DNA of 64,000 nt from Pseudomonadota bacterium (GTDB lineage Bacteria > Pseudomonadota > Gammaproteobacteria > Burkholderiales > Rhodocyclaceae): contig JAGTRY010000001.1 of NCBI GenBank assembly GCA_018262235.1, positions 1 to 64,000 of the forward strand, given 5' to 3'. The translations under genes were made by a program, and so were the position numbers. A model generated the notes under the pieces. That model worked only from the letters and a program-made list of their open reading frames with translations, was not told the origin of the DNA and did no database searches. Of this stretch, positions 44,205-53,678 are shown in pieces. The number at the start of each line of letters is the position of its first letter. The first letter of the stretch is position 1.

Positions 44205-45572
44205 TCAAGGATAGAAGACGTAGAGACGATAACCGGCAGCTTGCAGGTTGCGCAGCGCCAGGGGCAGATTGGCGGTGATTTCGGAGTGGCCGTCGAAGGC
44301 CGGTTGTGCGGCATCCGGTGCCGACAGCCATTCGGCTGGTGTGAAGATGCGCCGCGCAATGGCGATATCGAAACGATCGGTGACGGTCAGCTCAAGGTGC
44401 GGCCAGGTTTGCTGGTAGGCGGCCTTGTTGAGCAGGGTCACGATCAGGTGGTACTTGCCCTCACCCGCGTTGTCCGGGTTGAAGCTGTGCCCTTCCAGCA
44501 CGATCTGGTCTGCATCCTGCGGATAGGGCACCGTACAGCCAAGCTTGGCGCAAGCAGCTTCCAGATGCGGGCGCAGCGGCGGCAGCACGCGCGCCAGATC
44601 GACGCGAAACACGAAGCTCAGTTGCAGGATCGCCAGCAGCAGCAATCCCACGATCCCCAATCCCCAGCGCACTGCGCCGCTTGAATGCCGACGGTCCTCG
44701 ATCTGCCCGCCGAAGGAATCGATGCGCTGCCGTTCGCGTTCTGCGAACAGGGAATCCGGGTTGTTGTCGGATGCCGGGAAACCCATCAATTCGATGGGTT
44801 CTTCAAGCATCACGGTCTGGTCGAAGACCTGATCGCGCACCGGGTCATACGCGCGAACCCCCAGCGCCTTGCCCACTTCGGATTGCACCGGGGCAATGGC
44901 CGGTTCCGGCGCGGGATTGCTCACGGCTTCGTCCAGGCCGGAGAAGTCGAAATCCATGTCTTCGCTGGCGGCCGCGGGCACGGCCAGGGGATCGGGATCG
45001 GCAATGATCCGCATCGAGAAGTCATCACCTACCGCGGGGACTTCGGGCTCCACCTCGATGGCGCGCATCACCGGAGCCGGGGCTTCGGCGGCGCTCAACA
45101 GACTGGCGAAAGCCGGCGCTCCGGGTTCAGGCACATGCGCAGCCACGGGATCGGGCACTTCGGGCTGAAACAGCGGAACCTGTTCCGGTACGGGCTTCAC
45201 CGACGGCACAACGGGTTGCGCATCCCGCGCCCGCCATGGCCGCGGTACATCCGCTGACACCGGCTCGGCCCGCGCCGAAAAGCTCGGCATGACAAGGGGC
45301 TGAGTGGCCGGGGCAATGACTGCGGGTGCGGGTGCGGGTGCGGGTGCGGGTGCGGGTGCGGGTGCGGCCACTGGCGCCGGCGGTGGTGGCGCAGGGGGAT
45401 CGGCAGGACGTGACGCTGGCGCAGGCGCTTCACCCTCCATCTCTTCAAGGTAGGAGAGCGCCGAGAAAGCTTGCTGGCAATGCCCGCATCGCACCCGCCC
45501 GCTGCGCACACTAAGCTGTTCGGGCCGGACCCGGAACACCGTGTGGCAATGCGGGCAGCGCGTGGTCAGCAT
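44205..45572 (-). CDS. Zinc-ribbon DUF3426 membrane protein with Pro-Ala repeat
   Basis: The 455-residue protein begins with a MJ0042-type zinc ribbon (TRCPHCHTVFRVRPEQL and VRCGHCQQAF). A long Pro/Ala-rich linker follows, including about eight Pro-Ala pairs encoded by tandem hexamers (45321-45367). A membrane segment (WGLGIVGLLLLAILQLSF) precedes a C-terminal DUF3426 domain. The order prmA then this gene, overlapping by 7 bases, is common in betaproteobacteria. Role unknown; the ribbon would be cytoplasmic and DUF3426 periplasmic. Confidence 0.82.
   Translation of the reverse strand: MLTTRCPHCHTVFRVRPEQLSVRSGRVRCGHCQQAFSALSYLEEMEGEAPAPASRPADPPAPPPPAPVAAPAPAPAPAPAPAPAVIAPATQPLVMPSFSARAEPVSADVPRPWRARDAQPVVPSVKPVPEQVPLFQPEVPDPVAAHVPEPGAPAFASLLSAAEAPAPVMRAIEVEPEVPAVGDDFSMRIIADPDPLAVPAAASEDMDFDFSGLDEAVSNPAPEPAIAPVQSEVGKALGVRAYDPVRDQVFDQTVMLEEPIELMGFPASDNNPDSLFAERERQRIDSFGGQIEDRRHSSGAVRWGLGIVGLLLLAILQLSFVFRVDLARVLPPLRPHLEAACAKLGCTVPYPQDADQIVLEGHSFNPDNAGEGKYHLIVTLLNKAAYQQTWPHLELTVTDRFDIAIARRIFTPAEWLSAPDAAQPAFDGHSEITANLPLALRNLQAAGYRLYVFYP
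45321..45367. repeat. Tandem hexamer encoding Pro-Ala repeat
   Basis: Nearly eight copies of TGCGGG (plus strand) run without change. On the coding strand they give Pro-Ala pairs in the linker of the zinc-ribbon protein. Such arrays often change copy number by slippage, in steps of two residues without frameshift. Confidence 0.85.
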
Positions 45573-46459
45573 GCCTTGCAGCCCTCCAGTCTGATCCAGC
45601 CCTCATGTTCGTCACCGACTTGCAGGGCTATGTAAGGGGCATACGCGGTGATGACCTGCTGGGCCTGTGCCGCTAACACGCCGGACAGCGCCAGGCGTCC
45701 GCCCGGTTTCACATGGGAAACCAGATTCGGCGCCAGCACGCAAAGCGGATTGGTGAGGATGTTGGCCACGACGATGTCGTACTGACCCTGAACATGTTTG
45801 CCGCTATTCTGCCACGCGGCATTCAGGACGCCATTACGTTCAGCGTTAGCCCGACTGGCGTCAACGGCAGCCTGATCAATGTCGCAGCCAAAGATTTCAC
45901 CTGCCCCCAGCTTGGCCGCGGCAATGCCGAGAATGCCGGAGCCACAGCCGTAGTCGAGCACGCTGACACCGGGCGTCACCGCTGCGCACAGCCATTGCAG
46001 GCACAGCCGGGTAGTCGAATGCGAACCGGTACCGAAAGCCATGCCCGGATCCATCTCGATATTGATCGCGGCGGGATCCGGCGCTGCATGCCAGGAAGGC
46101 ACGATCCACAGGCGTTCGTTGATCTGGATCGGGTCGAACTGTGACTGGGTGAGCTGCACCCAGTTCTGCTCGGCCACTTCATCCACACGGAACGAGGGCA
46201 CGTCATCCAGCCCGACCTCGTCGGCCGCCTGCGCGAGTGCGGCCGGAATGTCGGCCGTCTCCTCAAACAGGGCGATCACCACGCTGCGATCCCACAGCTG
46301 TTCATTGACGCTGCCGGGCTCGCCGAACTGCGGCGTTTCGAGTTCGGTGCCGGCATCGGCATCTTCGATGGAAACCGATAGGGCGCCCGCCGCCATCAAG
46401 GCTTCGGAGAGTGCTTCAGCCTGCTCTGCGGCGGCCTTGAGGGAGACGGAATACCACAT
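45566..46459 (-). CDS. prmA: Ribosomal protein L11 methyltransferase
   Basis: PrmA trimethylates L11 using SAM. The 297-residue protein has the N-terminal substrate-binding domain (LSEALMAAGALSVSIEDAD), MDPGMAFGTGSHSTTRLCL, the SAM motif VLDYGCGSGILGIAAAKLGA and DIVVANILTNPL. It follows accC by 3 bases and overlaps the zinc-ribbon gene. Confidence 0.95.
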   Translation of the reverse strand: MWYSVSLKAAAEQAEALSEALMAAGALSVSIEDADAGTELETPQFGEPGSVNEQLWDRSVVIALFEETADIPAALAQAADEVGLDDVPSFRVDEVAEQNWVQLTQSQFDPIQINERLWIVPSWHAAPDPAAINIEMDPGMAFGTGSHSTTRLCLQWLCAAVTPGVSVLDYGCGSGILGIAAAKLGAGEIFGCDIDQAAVDASRANAERNGVLNAAWQNSGKHVQGQYDIVVANILTNPLCVLAPNLVSHVKPGGRLALSGVLAAQAQQVITAYAPYIALQVGDEHEGWIRLEGCKAC

Positions 46460-46462
46460 GAC

Positions 46463-47809
46463 TCACGTATTCCCGGCCAGTTTCTTTTCGAGGTAATGGA
46501 TACTCGTCCCGCCTTGCAGGAAGTGCGAATCCATGAGCATTTCCTGATGCAGCGGGATGTTGGTCTTGACCCCCTCGACCACCATCTCGGACAAGGCGAT
46601 GCGCAGCCGGCGGATCGCCTGCTCGCGCGTATCCCCATAGGCAATCACCTTGCCGATCATCGAATCGTAATGGGGCGGCACGGTGTAACCGGCATACACA
46701 TGCGAATCGACACGGATCCCCGGCCCGCCCGGCGTGTGCCACTGGGTGATCTTGCCGGGAGACGGAATAAACTTGAACGGGTCTTCGGCGTTGATGCGGC
46801 ATTCGATAGCGTGCCCGCGGAAATGCACTTCCTTCTGTGTGTTGCGCAGCTTTTCGCCAGCGGCCACGCGGATCTGCTCCTGCACGATGTCGATGCCGGT
46901 AATCAGTTCAGTCACCGGATGTTCAACCTGCACGCGGGTGTTCATCTCAATAAAGAAGAACTCGCCGTTTTCGTACAGGAACTCGAAGGTTCCCGCTCCG
47001 CGGTAATTGATGCGCTTGCAGGCAGCCACGCAGGCCTCGCCCACCTTGGCAATGATCTTGCGATCAATGCCCGGCGCCGGCGCTTCCTCGATCACCTTCT
47101 GGTGACGACGCTGCATTGAGCAATCGCGCTCGCCAAGGTAAATGGCATGACCGTGCTGATCGGCCAGCACCTGGATTTCGATGTGGCGCGGATTTTCGAG
47201 ATACTTCTCCATGTATACGGTCGGGTTGCCGAACGCAGCCCCGGCTTCGGTACGCGTCGTGGTCACCGCCGACAGCAGTGCTCCCTCGGTATGCACCACG
47301 CGCATGCCACGTCCACCGCCACCACCAGCCGCCTTGATAATCACTGGATAGCCGATGGCCCGGGCGATCTTGACGATTTCCTTGGGGTCTTCAGGCAGCG
47401 CACCGCCCGAACCCGGCACACACGGCACACCGGCTTCGATCATGCACTGCTTGGCCGACACCTTGTCACCCATGAGGCGGATGGTTTCGGGGCGCGGGCC
47501 GATGAAGACGAAACCGGAAGATTCGACGCGCTCGGCGAAGTCGGCATTCTCGGAGAGGAAACCGTAACCGGGGTGGATCGCCTCGGCATCGGTCACTTCG
47601 GCCGCCGCGATGATGCGCGGAACGTTCAGGTAGGACTGGGCCGAAGAAGCCGGACCGATACACACCGACTCATCAGCAAGTTTGACGTACTTGGCTTCGG
47701 CATCCGCTTCGGAGTGCACAGCCACGGTGCGGATGCCCAGCTCACGGCAGGCACGCAACACACGCAGGGCGATCTCGCCGCGGTTTGCAATCAGGATCTT
47801 GTCGAACAT
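46463..47809 (-). CDS. accC: Acetyl-CoA carboxylase, biotin carboxylase subunit
   Basis: AccC carboxylates biotin on AccB for fatty acid synthesis. The 448-residue protein has [19 protein letters not shown], the ATP-grasp Gly-rich loop [30 protein letters not shown] and a C-terminal cap. ATG 47809 is standard; the earlier in-frame start adds 8 residues of no family value. It lies downstream of accB, separated by 115 bases with a tandem repeat. Confidence 0.96.
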   Translation of the reverse strand: MFDKILIANRGEIALRVLRACRELGIRTVAVHSEADAEAKYVKLADESVCIGPASSAQSYLNVPRIIAAAEVTDAEAIHPGYGFLSENADFAERVESSGFVFIGPRPETIRLMGDKVSAKQCMIEAGVPCVPGSGGALPEDPKEIVKIARAIGYPVIIKAAGGGGGRGMRVVHTEGALLSAVTTTRTEAGAAFGNPTVYMEKYLENPRHIEIQVLADQHGHAIYLGERDCSMQRRHQKVIEEAPAPGIDRKIIAKVGEACVAACKRINYRGAGTFEFLYENGEFFFIEMNTRVQVEHPVTELITGIDIVQEQIRVAAGEKLRNTQKEVHFRGHAIECRINAEDPFKFIPSPGKITQWHTPGGPGIRVDSHVYAGYTVPPHYDSMIGKVIAYGDTREQAIRRLRIALSEMVVEGVKTNIPLHQEMLMDSHFLQGGTSIHYLEKKLAGNT

Positions 47810-47886
47810 GTTTTTTTGAGGACTGAGTGCCAAGAACTCAAGACTAAGTGATGTTTGCGGTCAGCTTTGCTGGCCGGATTTTCAAC

Positions 47887-47914
47887 TTAGTCCTTAGTCC
47901 TTAGTCCTTAGTCC
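47887..47914. repeat. Four tandem TTAGTCC heptamers between accB and accC
   Basis: Four exact copies of TTAGTCC lie in the accB-accC gap, with degenerate relatives nearby (GACTAAG at about 47844). No hairpin or reading frame explains them. Confidence 0.8.
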
Positions 47915-47924
47915 CCATTCTCCT

Positions 47925-48371
47925 TTAGCCAATGATGAACAAGGGCTGACCGAATTCGACCGGTTGGCCGTTCTCGACCAGGATGGCCTTGACCACGCCT
48001 GCAGCATCCGACTCGATTTCGTTCATCAGCTTCATGGCTTCGATCAGGCACAGCGGGTCACCGATGGCGACGTTCTGCCCGATTTCGGCAAAAGGCTTGG
48101 AGCCCGGTGCGGAGGAACGATAGAAAGTACCCACCATCGGAGACTTGACGACAGCACCTTCCGGCTCGGCAGCCACCGGCGCAGCGGCCACCACCGGAAC
48201 AGACGCGGGAGCAGCTGCAGCAGGCGCGGGCATCTGGGTCACATAGCTCATTGGCGCCGCAGCAGAATGCTTGGCAATGCGCACTTTTTCCTCACCCTCG
48301 GTCACTTCCAGTTCGGCAATGCCGGACTCTTCCACGAGGTCGATGAGTTTCTTGAGTTTCCTGAGGTCCAT
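47925..48371 (-). CDS. accB: Acetyl-CoA carboxylase biotin carboxyl carrier protein
   Basis: The 148-residue protein starts [16 protein letters not shown], has an Ala/Pro-rich linker and a C-terminal biotinyl domain with the biotinylated Lys in [13 protein letters not shown]. It precedes accC in the usual order and follows aroQ by 56 bases, again a common betaproteobacterial arrangement. Confidence 0.96.
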   Translation of the reverse strand: MDLRKLKKLIDLVEESGIAELEVTEGEEKVRIAKHSAAAPMSYVTQMPAPAAAAPASVPVVAAAPVAAEPEGAVVKSPMVGTFYRSSAPGSKPFAEIGQNVAIGDPLCLIEAMKLMNEIESDAAGVVKAILVENGQPVEFGQPLFIIG

Positions 48372-48427
48372 GTCTCACTCCAAAAATAAAAATGGCGCGG
48401 CACGCAATGCCACGCCAAGGATGGGGA

Positions 48428-48940
48428 TCAGCGCGCGAGCAGCTTGGTCAGCGCGAAATCGAGCGCGTATTGATAGCCTTCAGCCCCCAGACCGCAGATC
48501 ACCCCGACCGCAATCGCCGAGAGATAGGTTTGGTGACGGAAAGGCTCACGGGCATGCACATTGGAGATGTGCACTTCCACGAAGGGGATTGCCACTGCAG
48601 CCAGCGCATCACGCAGGGCCACACTGGTATGGCCGAAGCCACCCGGATTGATGATGATGAAGTCGACGCCTTCGGTGTAGGCAGCCTGGATGCGGTCGAT
48701 CAATTCACCTTCATGATTGCTCTGAAAAGATTCGAGTTGCGCGCCACTGGCGCGTGCCCGGTCTTCCATAGCCTGATGAATGTCCGCCAGGGTGGTCCGC
48801 CCATACACGCCTGGCTCACGCACGCCCAGCATGTTCAGGTTGGGCCCCTGCAGCACCAGAATGCGCGCACGAGGCTGGGCGGATTCGGCCCCGATGGCCT
48901 CGTCTGACGGCTTCGTTTTCTTGCTTGCGGCTTTCTTCAT
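48428..48940 (-). CDS. aroQ: Type II 3-dehydroquinate dehydratase
   Basis: AroQ dehydrates 3-dehydroquinate in the shikimate pathway. The core has [21 protein letters not shown] with the catalytic Tyr, [24 protein letters not shown] and [18 protein letters not shown] with the catalytic His. The frame gives 170 residues, about 24 longer at the N-terminus (Lys/Ser-rich) than the usual 145; an internal start may be used. It lies between tlpA and accB on the same strand. Confidence 0.92.
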   Translation of the reverse strand: MKKAASKKTKPSDEAIGAESAQPRARILVLQGPNLNMLGVREPGVYGRTTLADIHQAMEDRARASGAQLESFQSNHEGELIDRIQAAYTEGVDFIIINPGGFGHTSVALRDALAAVAIPFVEVHISNVHAREPFRHQTYLSAIAVGVICGLGAEGYQYALDFALTKLLAR

Positions 48941-48981
48941 GGAGCGGAGTTTGCCGCAATTCGCTGCACGTTGTCCATTAT

Positions 48982-49545
48982 TCACCTCATCTTGCTTCCA
49001 TTCGCCACAGAATGGTCCACCAGGATTTCATGCAGTTCGGCCGCCTGGAAGGCCCCCAGACGCAAGCGCCTGACACGGCCATCAGCCCCCACCAGCAAGG
49101 AAAACGGCAGGCCTTGCGCGGGATTCCCGAGCGCCGCCAACAAAGCCGTCGCCCGCGCATCGGCCACCAGCAAAGGATAGACCGCCCGGTGCTGTCCCGC
49201 ATAATCGGCGACGTTCGCCGCACTATCCCAGGCAATCCCCAGCACTTGCAGCCCCCCGGCCGGTTGCTGTCGGGCGATTTCGCCCAGCAGCGGCATTTCT
49301 TCGCGGCACGGCGCGCACCAGGTTGCCCAGAAATTGATCAAGAGCGGCCGTCCGCGCCACTGCGCCAGCGCTTGCGGGCGCCCCTGCGCATCCGGCAATT
49401 CAAGGGCCAGCAAGCGCTGCAGCGCGACATCCGTACTGGTCGGCACCGCATCAGGGGAGGACGTCGCAGCGTATTGCCATGCCACGCCCCCCGCCAGCAC
49501 GGCAAGGCCCAGCAACAGGCCCGTCAGGGTCCTAGCCGGCAGCAT
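48982..49545 (-). CDS. TlpA-like thiol:disulfide oxidoreductase
   Basis: The 187-residue protein has an N-terminal membrane anchor ([18 protein letters not shown]) and a periplasmic thioredoxin fold with the redox motif [16 protein letters not shown]. It probably reduces disulfides in periplasmic clients such as apocytochromes. Its 5' end overlaps the preceding gene by 14 bases and aroQ follows. Confidence 0.9.
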   Translation of the reverse strand: MLPARTLTGLLLGLAVLAGGVAWQYAATSSPDAVPTSTDVALQRLLALELPDAQGRPQALAQWRGRPLLINFWATWCAPCREEMPLLGEIARQQPAGGLQVLGIAWDSAANVADYAGQHRAVYPLLVADARATALLAALGNPAQGLPFSLLVGADGRVRRLRLGAFQAAELHEILVDHSVANGSKMR

Positions 49546-50149
49546 CGGTGCTGGCCAGCAAGGCTTCAAAAGCCTCCAGGCGCATGCGTTCGAGGATCGC
49601 TCCGGAATGCGCCCGCCGCGGCGTGCGCTCGGCCACATGGTTATAGACGGCCAGCTTCACGGGCACATCGTCACATTCGAAGACCAGCAGCGCCTCCGGT
49701 GCATCGTGTCCCGCACGCCGGGTTTCAAGGTGTTCGTAAGGAACGTCGCGGCCCAGCAGGAAGATTTCGACATCCTTGGCGCTATCCGCAAAGATCTCGA
49801 TTTCCACTTCGGAAAAGGCGTCGACCTGTCCATCCAGCACCGCGCCAGTCACGAATGGCCGGAAGGGGGCGAGCAGGCGCAGCACTTCGATGGCGGCGCG
49901 GCGCAACTGCAGCAGGCGTTCGTCATCATCTTCGTCACGGAACAATGCGCGCCAGGCTTCCAGCGCCTCCTCGACTTCGGCATTGCTGGGCAGATCACGC
50001 TCCGGCACGCCGAGCTGGCGCGCCGCCTTGCGTTTGGCAAACGCAAAGTTATCGATACCCTCTTCGGCAATCAGGCGGGCGGCCTGGGTCGCGATGCTGC
50101 GGCGCAGGTTACCCACCACACTATCGGAGGAAGTCGGGCGAGCAGTCAT
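49532..50149 (-). CDS. Conserved nucleotidyltransferase-fold-like hypothetical protein
   Basis: The 205-residue protein has a helical N-terminal half (IATQAARLIAEEGIDNFAF) and a later stretch RPFVTGAVLDGQVDAFSEVEIEIFADS that recalls small nucleotidyltransferase folds (G-x-V-x-x-G, then D-x-F-S-E). Catalytic residues are not clearly complete. It diverges from mpl across a 66-base promoter region. The function is unknown. Confidence 0.72.
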   Translation of the reverse strand: MTARPTSSDSVVGNLRRSIATQAARLIAEEGIDNFAFAKRKAARQLGVPERDLPSNAEVEEALEAWRALFRDEDDDERLLQLRRAAIEVLRLLAPFRPFVTGAVLDGQVDAFSEVEIEIFADSAKDVEIFLLGRDVPYEHLETRRAGHDAPEALLVFECDDVPVKLAVYNHVAERTPRRAHSGAILERMRLEAFEALLASTDAAG

Positions 50150-50215
50150 GGCAGGCTCCCTCAGGGATGTAGAATCACGGCCTATTCTACACACGCATTC
50201 CCCGGCAGCCTCACT

Positions 50216-51568
50216 ATGCACATTCACATACTCGGTATTTGCGGCACTTTCATGGGTGGTATCGCGTTGCTCGCGCGCCAGGCCGGTTTCACGGTCACTG
50301 GCTGCGATGCCAATGTCTATCCGCCGATGAGCACCCAGCTCACCGAGCAGGGCATCGCCCTGATCGAAGGCTATTCGCCAGACCAGCTGGCAATGGCGCC
50401 GGACCTGTTCGTGGTGGGCAACGCCATCTCGCGCGGCAACCCCTTGCTCGAAGCAATCCTGGACCGCGGGCTGCCCTACACCTCCGGCCCGCAGTGGCTG
50501 GCGGACAACATTCTGCAAGGCAAATGGGTCCTCGGCGTGGCCGGCACGCATGGCAAGACCACCACCAGCTCGCTGCTCGCATGGATCCTCGAAGACGCGG
50601 GACTGAATCCCGGCTTCCTGATCGGCGGCGTCGCCAGCAACTTCGGCATCTCGGCGCGCCTGACCGACACGCCCTTCTTCGTGGTCGAAGCTGACGAATA
50701 CGACACGGCTTTCTGTGACAAGCGCAGCAAGTTCGTGCACTACCGCCCACGCACGGTGATCCTCAACAATCTGGAATTCGACCACGCCGACATCTTTGCG
50801 GATCTGGCCGCTATCGAAACCCAGTTCCACCACCTCGTGCGAACCATCCCGCAGCATGGCCGGATCATTGCCAACGGTGGCGAGCAGAGCCTCAAGCGCG
50901 TGCTCGAACGCGGCTGCTGGAGCGAGCTGGAATGGTTCGGTGGCGACGGGGCCTGGCAAGTACGTGAAGACGACGGCCGCGATCAGGTGACTTTCAGCCT
51001 CGACCAGCAGGAAGTCGCCCAGTGCATCCTGCCACTCGCCGGCCAGCACAACCGCCTCAACGCCTTGGCTGCCATTGCTGCCGCGCGTCACGTGGGGGTT
51101 ACCCCGGCCACGGCGGCCAGCGCCCTGTCCCGCTTTGCCGGCGTGAAGCGCCGCCTCGAAGCGCGTGGCACCAAGCGTGGCATCACCGTATATGACGACT
51201 TTGCCCACCATCCGACCGCCATCGCCACTACCGTTGCCGGTTTGCGCAAACGCATCGGCAAGCGGCGCATCCTCGCAGTGCTGGAGCCGCGCTCCAACAC
51301 CATGAAGCTGGGCGCGATGAAAAGCCAGTTGCCGGCCAGCCTGGTCGATGCCGACAAGGTGTATTGCTACGCCAGGAACCTGGGCTGGGATGCGGCAGAA
51401 ACCCTGGCGCCCATCGCCGACAAAGCCCGGGTCTTCGACGACCTCGGTGCGCTGGTCGCTGCCGTGGCCGCGGAAGCCCGCCATGGCGACCAGATCCTGG
51501 TGATGAGCAACGGCGGCTTCGGCGGTATCCATGAAAAGCTGCTGGACGCGATTGCCCAAGGAGACTGA
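50216..51568 (+). CDS. mpl: UDP-MurNAc:L-Ala-gamma-D-Glu-meso-DAP ligase
   Basis: Mpl reuses murein tripeptide by attaching it to UDP-MurNAc. The 450-residue Mur ligase has IHILGICGTFMGGIALLAR, the P-loop GVAGTHGKTTTSSLLAW, EADEYDTAFCDKRSKF and VYDDFAHHPTAIATT. The motif HILGICGTFMGG separates Mpl from MurC. The gene is followed within 3 bases by a SCO1-like gene. Confidence 0.95.
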   Translation: MHIHILGICGTFMGGIALLARQAGFTVTGCDANVYPPMSTQLTEQGIALIEGYSPDQLAMAPDLFVVGNAISRGNPLLEAILDRGLPYTSGPQWLADNILQGKWVLGVAGTHGKTTTSSLLAWILEDAGLNPGFLIGGVASNFGISARLTDTPFFVVEADEYDTAFCDKRSKFVHYRPRTVILNNLEFDHADIFADLAAIETQFHHLVRTIPQHGRIIANGGEQSLKRVLERGCWSELEWFGGDGAWQVREDDGRDQVTFSLDQQEVAQCILPLAGQHNRLNALAAIAAARHVGVTPATAASALSRFAGVKRRLEARGTKRGITVYDDFAHHPTAIATTVAGLRKRIGKRRILAVLEPRSNTMKLGAMKSQLPASLVDADKVYCYARNLGWDAAETLAPIADKARVFDDLGALVAAVAAEARHGDQILVMSNGGFGGIHEKLLDAIAQGD

Positions 51569-51570
51569 GG

Positions 51571-52155
51571 ATGAACTGGCGTCACCTGCTGTTACTGTGT
51601 ATGACAAGCCTGTGCCTCGCTGCCTGCGAGCGCGGCGCCAGCTTCAACACCACGGATGTCACGGGAGCCAGCTACGGCCCCGCATTGCGTCTCGCTGACC
51701 AGAATGGTCAGGTCCGTTCGCTCACGGACTTCCGCGGCAAGGTGGTCGCCGTCTTCTTTGGTTACACGAATTGCCCGGATGTATGCCCGACCAGCCTCGC
51801 CATGCTCAAGGATGCGCGTGCCCTGATCGGCCCGGACGCGGCGCGCGTGCAGGTACTGTTCGTGACGGTCGACCCGCAGCGCGACACACCCGAGCGCCTG
51901 AAGATGTACATGAACGCCTTCGATCCGAGCTTTCTGGGGCTTTCCGGCTCAGACGCCGAAATCGCCACTGTCGCCCGCGAATTCAAGGTGATCTACGAGA
52001 AACATGGCGATATCGCTGGTGGCCGCTACAGCGTCGATCACACCGCCGGCTGCTTCATCTTCGGGCCGGACGGCCGCGCCCGCCTGTTCGCCCGCCACGG
52101 CGAAACCGCCAGCCGGGTGGCGGTGGATCTCAAACTGCTGCTGGCCGGTCATTGA
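51571..52155 (+). CDS. SCO1/SenC-type copper chaperone
   Basis: The 194-residue lipoprotein (lipobox LCLAAC) has a thioredoxin fold with the copper-binding motif YTNCPDVCPTSL and the third ligand His in VDHTAGCFIFG. It delivers copper to the CuA site of cytochrome oxidase or acts as a thiol reductase. It lies just after mpl but no oxidase genes are in the window. Confidence 0.9.
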   Translation: MNWRHLLLLCMTSLCLAACERGASFNTTDVTGASYGPALRLADQNGQVRSLTDFRGKVVAVFFGYTNCPDVCPTSLAMLKDARALIGPDAARVQVLFVTVDPQRDTPERLKMYMNAFDPSFLGLSGSDAEIATVAREFKVIYEKHGDIAGGRYSVDHTAGCFIFGPDGRARLFARHGETASRVAVDLKLLLAGH

Positions 52156-52204
52156 GGTTTGTTCTGCCGGTTCCGCCAGTGCAGCACCACGGATCCGAAA
52201 ACAC

Positions 52205-52226
52205 AACGCCCGGCGCAAGGCCGGGC
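52205..52226 (-). terminator. Possible terminator of dctP-like gene
   Basis: A GCCCGGC/GCCGGGC hairpin with a 5-base loop is followed on the minus strand by the T-rich GTTGTGTTTTC. The T run is broken, so this is moderate evidence; it may serve genes from both sides. Confidence 0.5.
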
Positions 52227-52247
52227 GCGCGCGACCTGAACCCCGGA

Positions 52248-53231
52248 TTACTTCGTGCGCAGAATCGCCAACACGGTTTCCATGTCGGCACTGTCCGTCA
52301 TGTATTTCGAGTAAAGCTTGACCGCAAAGCCTTCGATCCCGGACATCGCAATCTGCGATTTATCGATGATCACCGAGCCTTCCTTTTTCGCCTTGGCCAG
52401 AGACTGTACTTCGCTATCGGCCCACAGCTTCCTCATGTATTCAGAAGAGTCCGTTGCCGCCGCCTGCAAGGCCTTTTGCTGCGCGGGGCTCAAAGTCGCC
52501 CAGGTCTTGGTGGAGATCACCAGGACTTCCGGCACGGCCGAATGCTCGTCCAGGCTGTAGTACTTCGCGATCTTGTAATGCCCGCTTGAGACGTAGGACG
52601 GCGCGTTGTTCTCCGCCGCATCGATTTCGCCACTCTTGAATGCATCGGCCACCTTGTCATACGGCAGCACAACCGGGGTTGCGCCCAGCTGCGTGATCAG
52701 ATCCTTGTAGACCGGGGAATTCTGGATGCGCACCCGCAGCCCGGAAAAATCGGCCAGATTCCGGATCGGTTTCTTGGTGGTGTAGAACGAGCGCGTGCCG
52801 CTGTCATAGTAAGTCAGCAGCACCGCACCGTGCTGCTCAGCCTCACTCGCTAGACGCTTGCCGAACTCACCGCCGAGCACCCGCCACATGTGCTCACGCG
52901 AACGGAACAGATAGGGCAGGCTCATCAGCTTCACCGCTGGCAGATCCTTGGACAGTTCAGCGAAATTGATCCGTGCGATATCCAGCTTGCCGGCCTTGAT
53001 CATCTCCCAGCACTGCGACTCGTTGCACAAGGCCCCGTTGTTCTTCAACTGCAGTTGCAATTCGCCCTTGGACAGCTCGGCCAAATGGCTCCCCATCCGC
53101 TCCTCGGTCTGCACAAGGATGTGCCCGGACGGATGCACCTCCGCCAGTACCAGATCCCTCGCTTCGGCCACCACGGTGCCCAAGCAGGCCACCAGCGCAC
53201 ACAGCGCCCGTATTCCAGTTGCTCCTGTCAC
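52248..53231 (-). CDS. TRAP transporter substrate-binding protein, DctP family (orphan)
   Basis: The 327-residue periplasmic protein has a signal peptide (IRALCALVACLGTVVAEA) and the DctP blocks FNAP-like LPYLFRSREHMWRV, DSGTRSFYTTKKPI with the carboxylate-binding Arg, LRVRIQNSPVYKDL and EIDAAENNAPSYVSSGHY. GTG 53231 has AGAGGAG in front. The membrane partners DctQ and DctM are not next to it, so it must work with a distant permease or act as a sensor part. Confidence 0.88.
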   Translation of the reverse strand: MTGATGIRALCALVACLGTVVAEARDLVLAEVHPSGHILVQTEERMGSHLAELSKGELQLQLKNNGALCNESQCWEMIKAGKLDIARINFAELSKDLPAVKLMSLPYLFRSREHMWRVLGGEFGKRLASEAEQHGAVLLTYYDSGTRSFYTTKKPIRNLADFSGLRVRIQNSPVYKDLITQLGATPVVLPYDKVADAFKSGEIDAAENNAPSYVSSGHYKIAKYYSLDEHSAVPEVLVISTKTWATLSPAQQKALQAAATDSSEYMRKLWADSEVQSLAKAKKEGSVIIDKSQIAMSGIEGFAVKLYSKYMTDSADMETVLAILRTK

Positions 53232-53348
53232 GATTCGACTCCTCTCCAGACTTCTGCATCCGGGACATCCCGGAAGCATTGGTCCGTTCAAAGCGCGAAG
53301 TTTTGACCGATTGCGCCAGAACCGCCATCAGGGCTTCCCCGTCCCGGA

Positions 53349-53678
53349 CTACGCGTTCAGCATCTGGATGCCCCACACTGCCAGCAGACCCAACGCGATG
53401 GTTGCCAGCACACTGCGGGTGAGCAGAGCCACCACCACCGCCACCGCCGCCGCCCACAGGCGCGGATTGTCCGGCCCCAACACCAGTTCACCGCCGCGCA
53501 CGAATATTTCCGGCGCAATCAGCGCAGCCAGCACGGCCGGTGGCACGTACGCCAGCAAGGCACGAAAATGCGGGCCCAGGCTGAAACGCTCGCCACCGAG
53601 CAAAAACACCGCACGCGTCGCAAACGTCAACACCCCGCCGGCCAGCATGCTCAACCCCAGGATCAGCGAATCCTTCAT
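53349..53678 (-). CDS. azlD: AzlD branched-chain amino acid exporter subunit
   Basis: The 109-residue protein has three to four membrane helices and the AzlD pattern GGVLTFATRAVFLL, then LAYVPPAVLAALIAPEI. It pairs with AzlC to export branched-chain amino acids. Its start overlaps the azlC stop as ATGA. Confidence 0.88.
   Translation of the reverse strand: MKDSLILGLSMLAGGVLTFATRAVFLLGGERFSLGPHFRALLAYVPPAVLAALIAPEIFVRGGELVLGPDNPRLWAAAVAVVVALLTRSVLATIALGLLAVWGIQMLNA

Noticed and set aside
45321-45367. CRISPR-like array
   Set aside because: The units are six bases with no spacers, within a coding frame.
47887-47914. CRISPR or iteron origin
   Set aside because: Heptamers are directly adjacent without spacers; there is no replication gene, and only four units.
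49532-51607. 691-residue minus-strand frame over mpl
   Set aside because: Most of it is antisense to mpl, which is certain. Only the last 205 codons, from ATG 50149, look like a gene.
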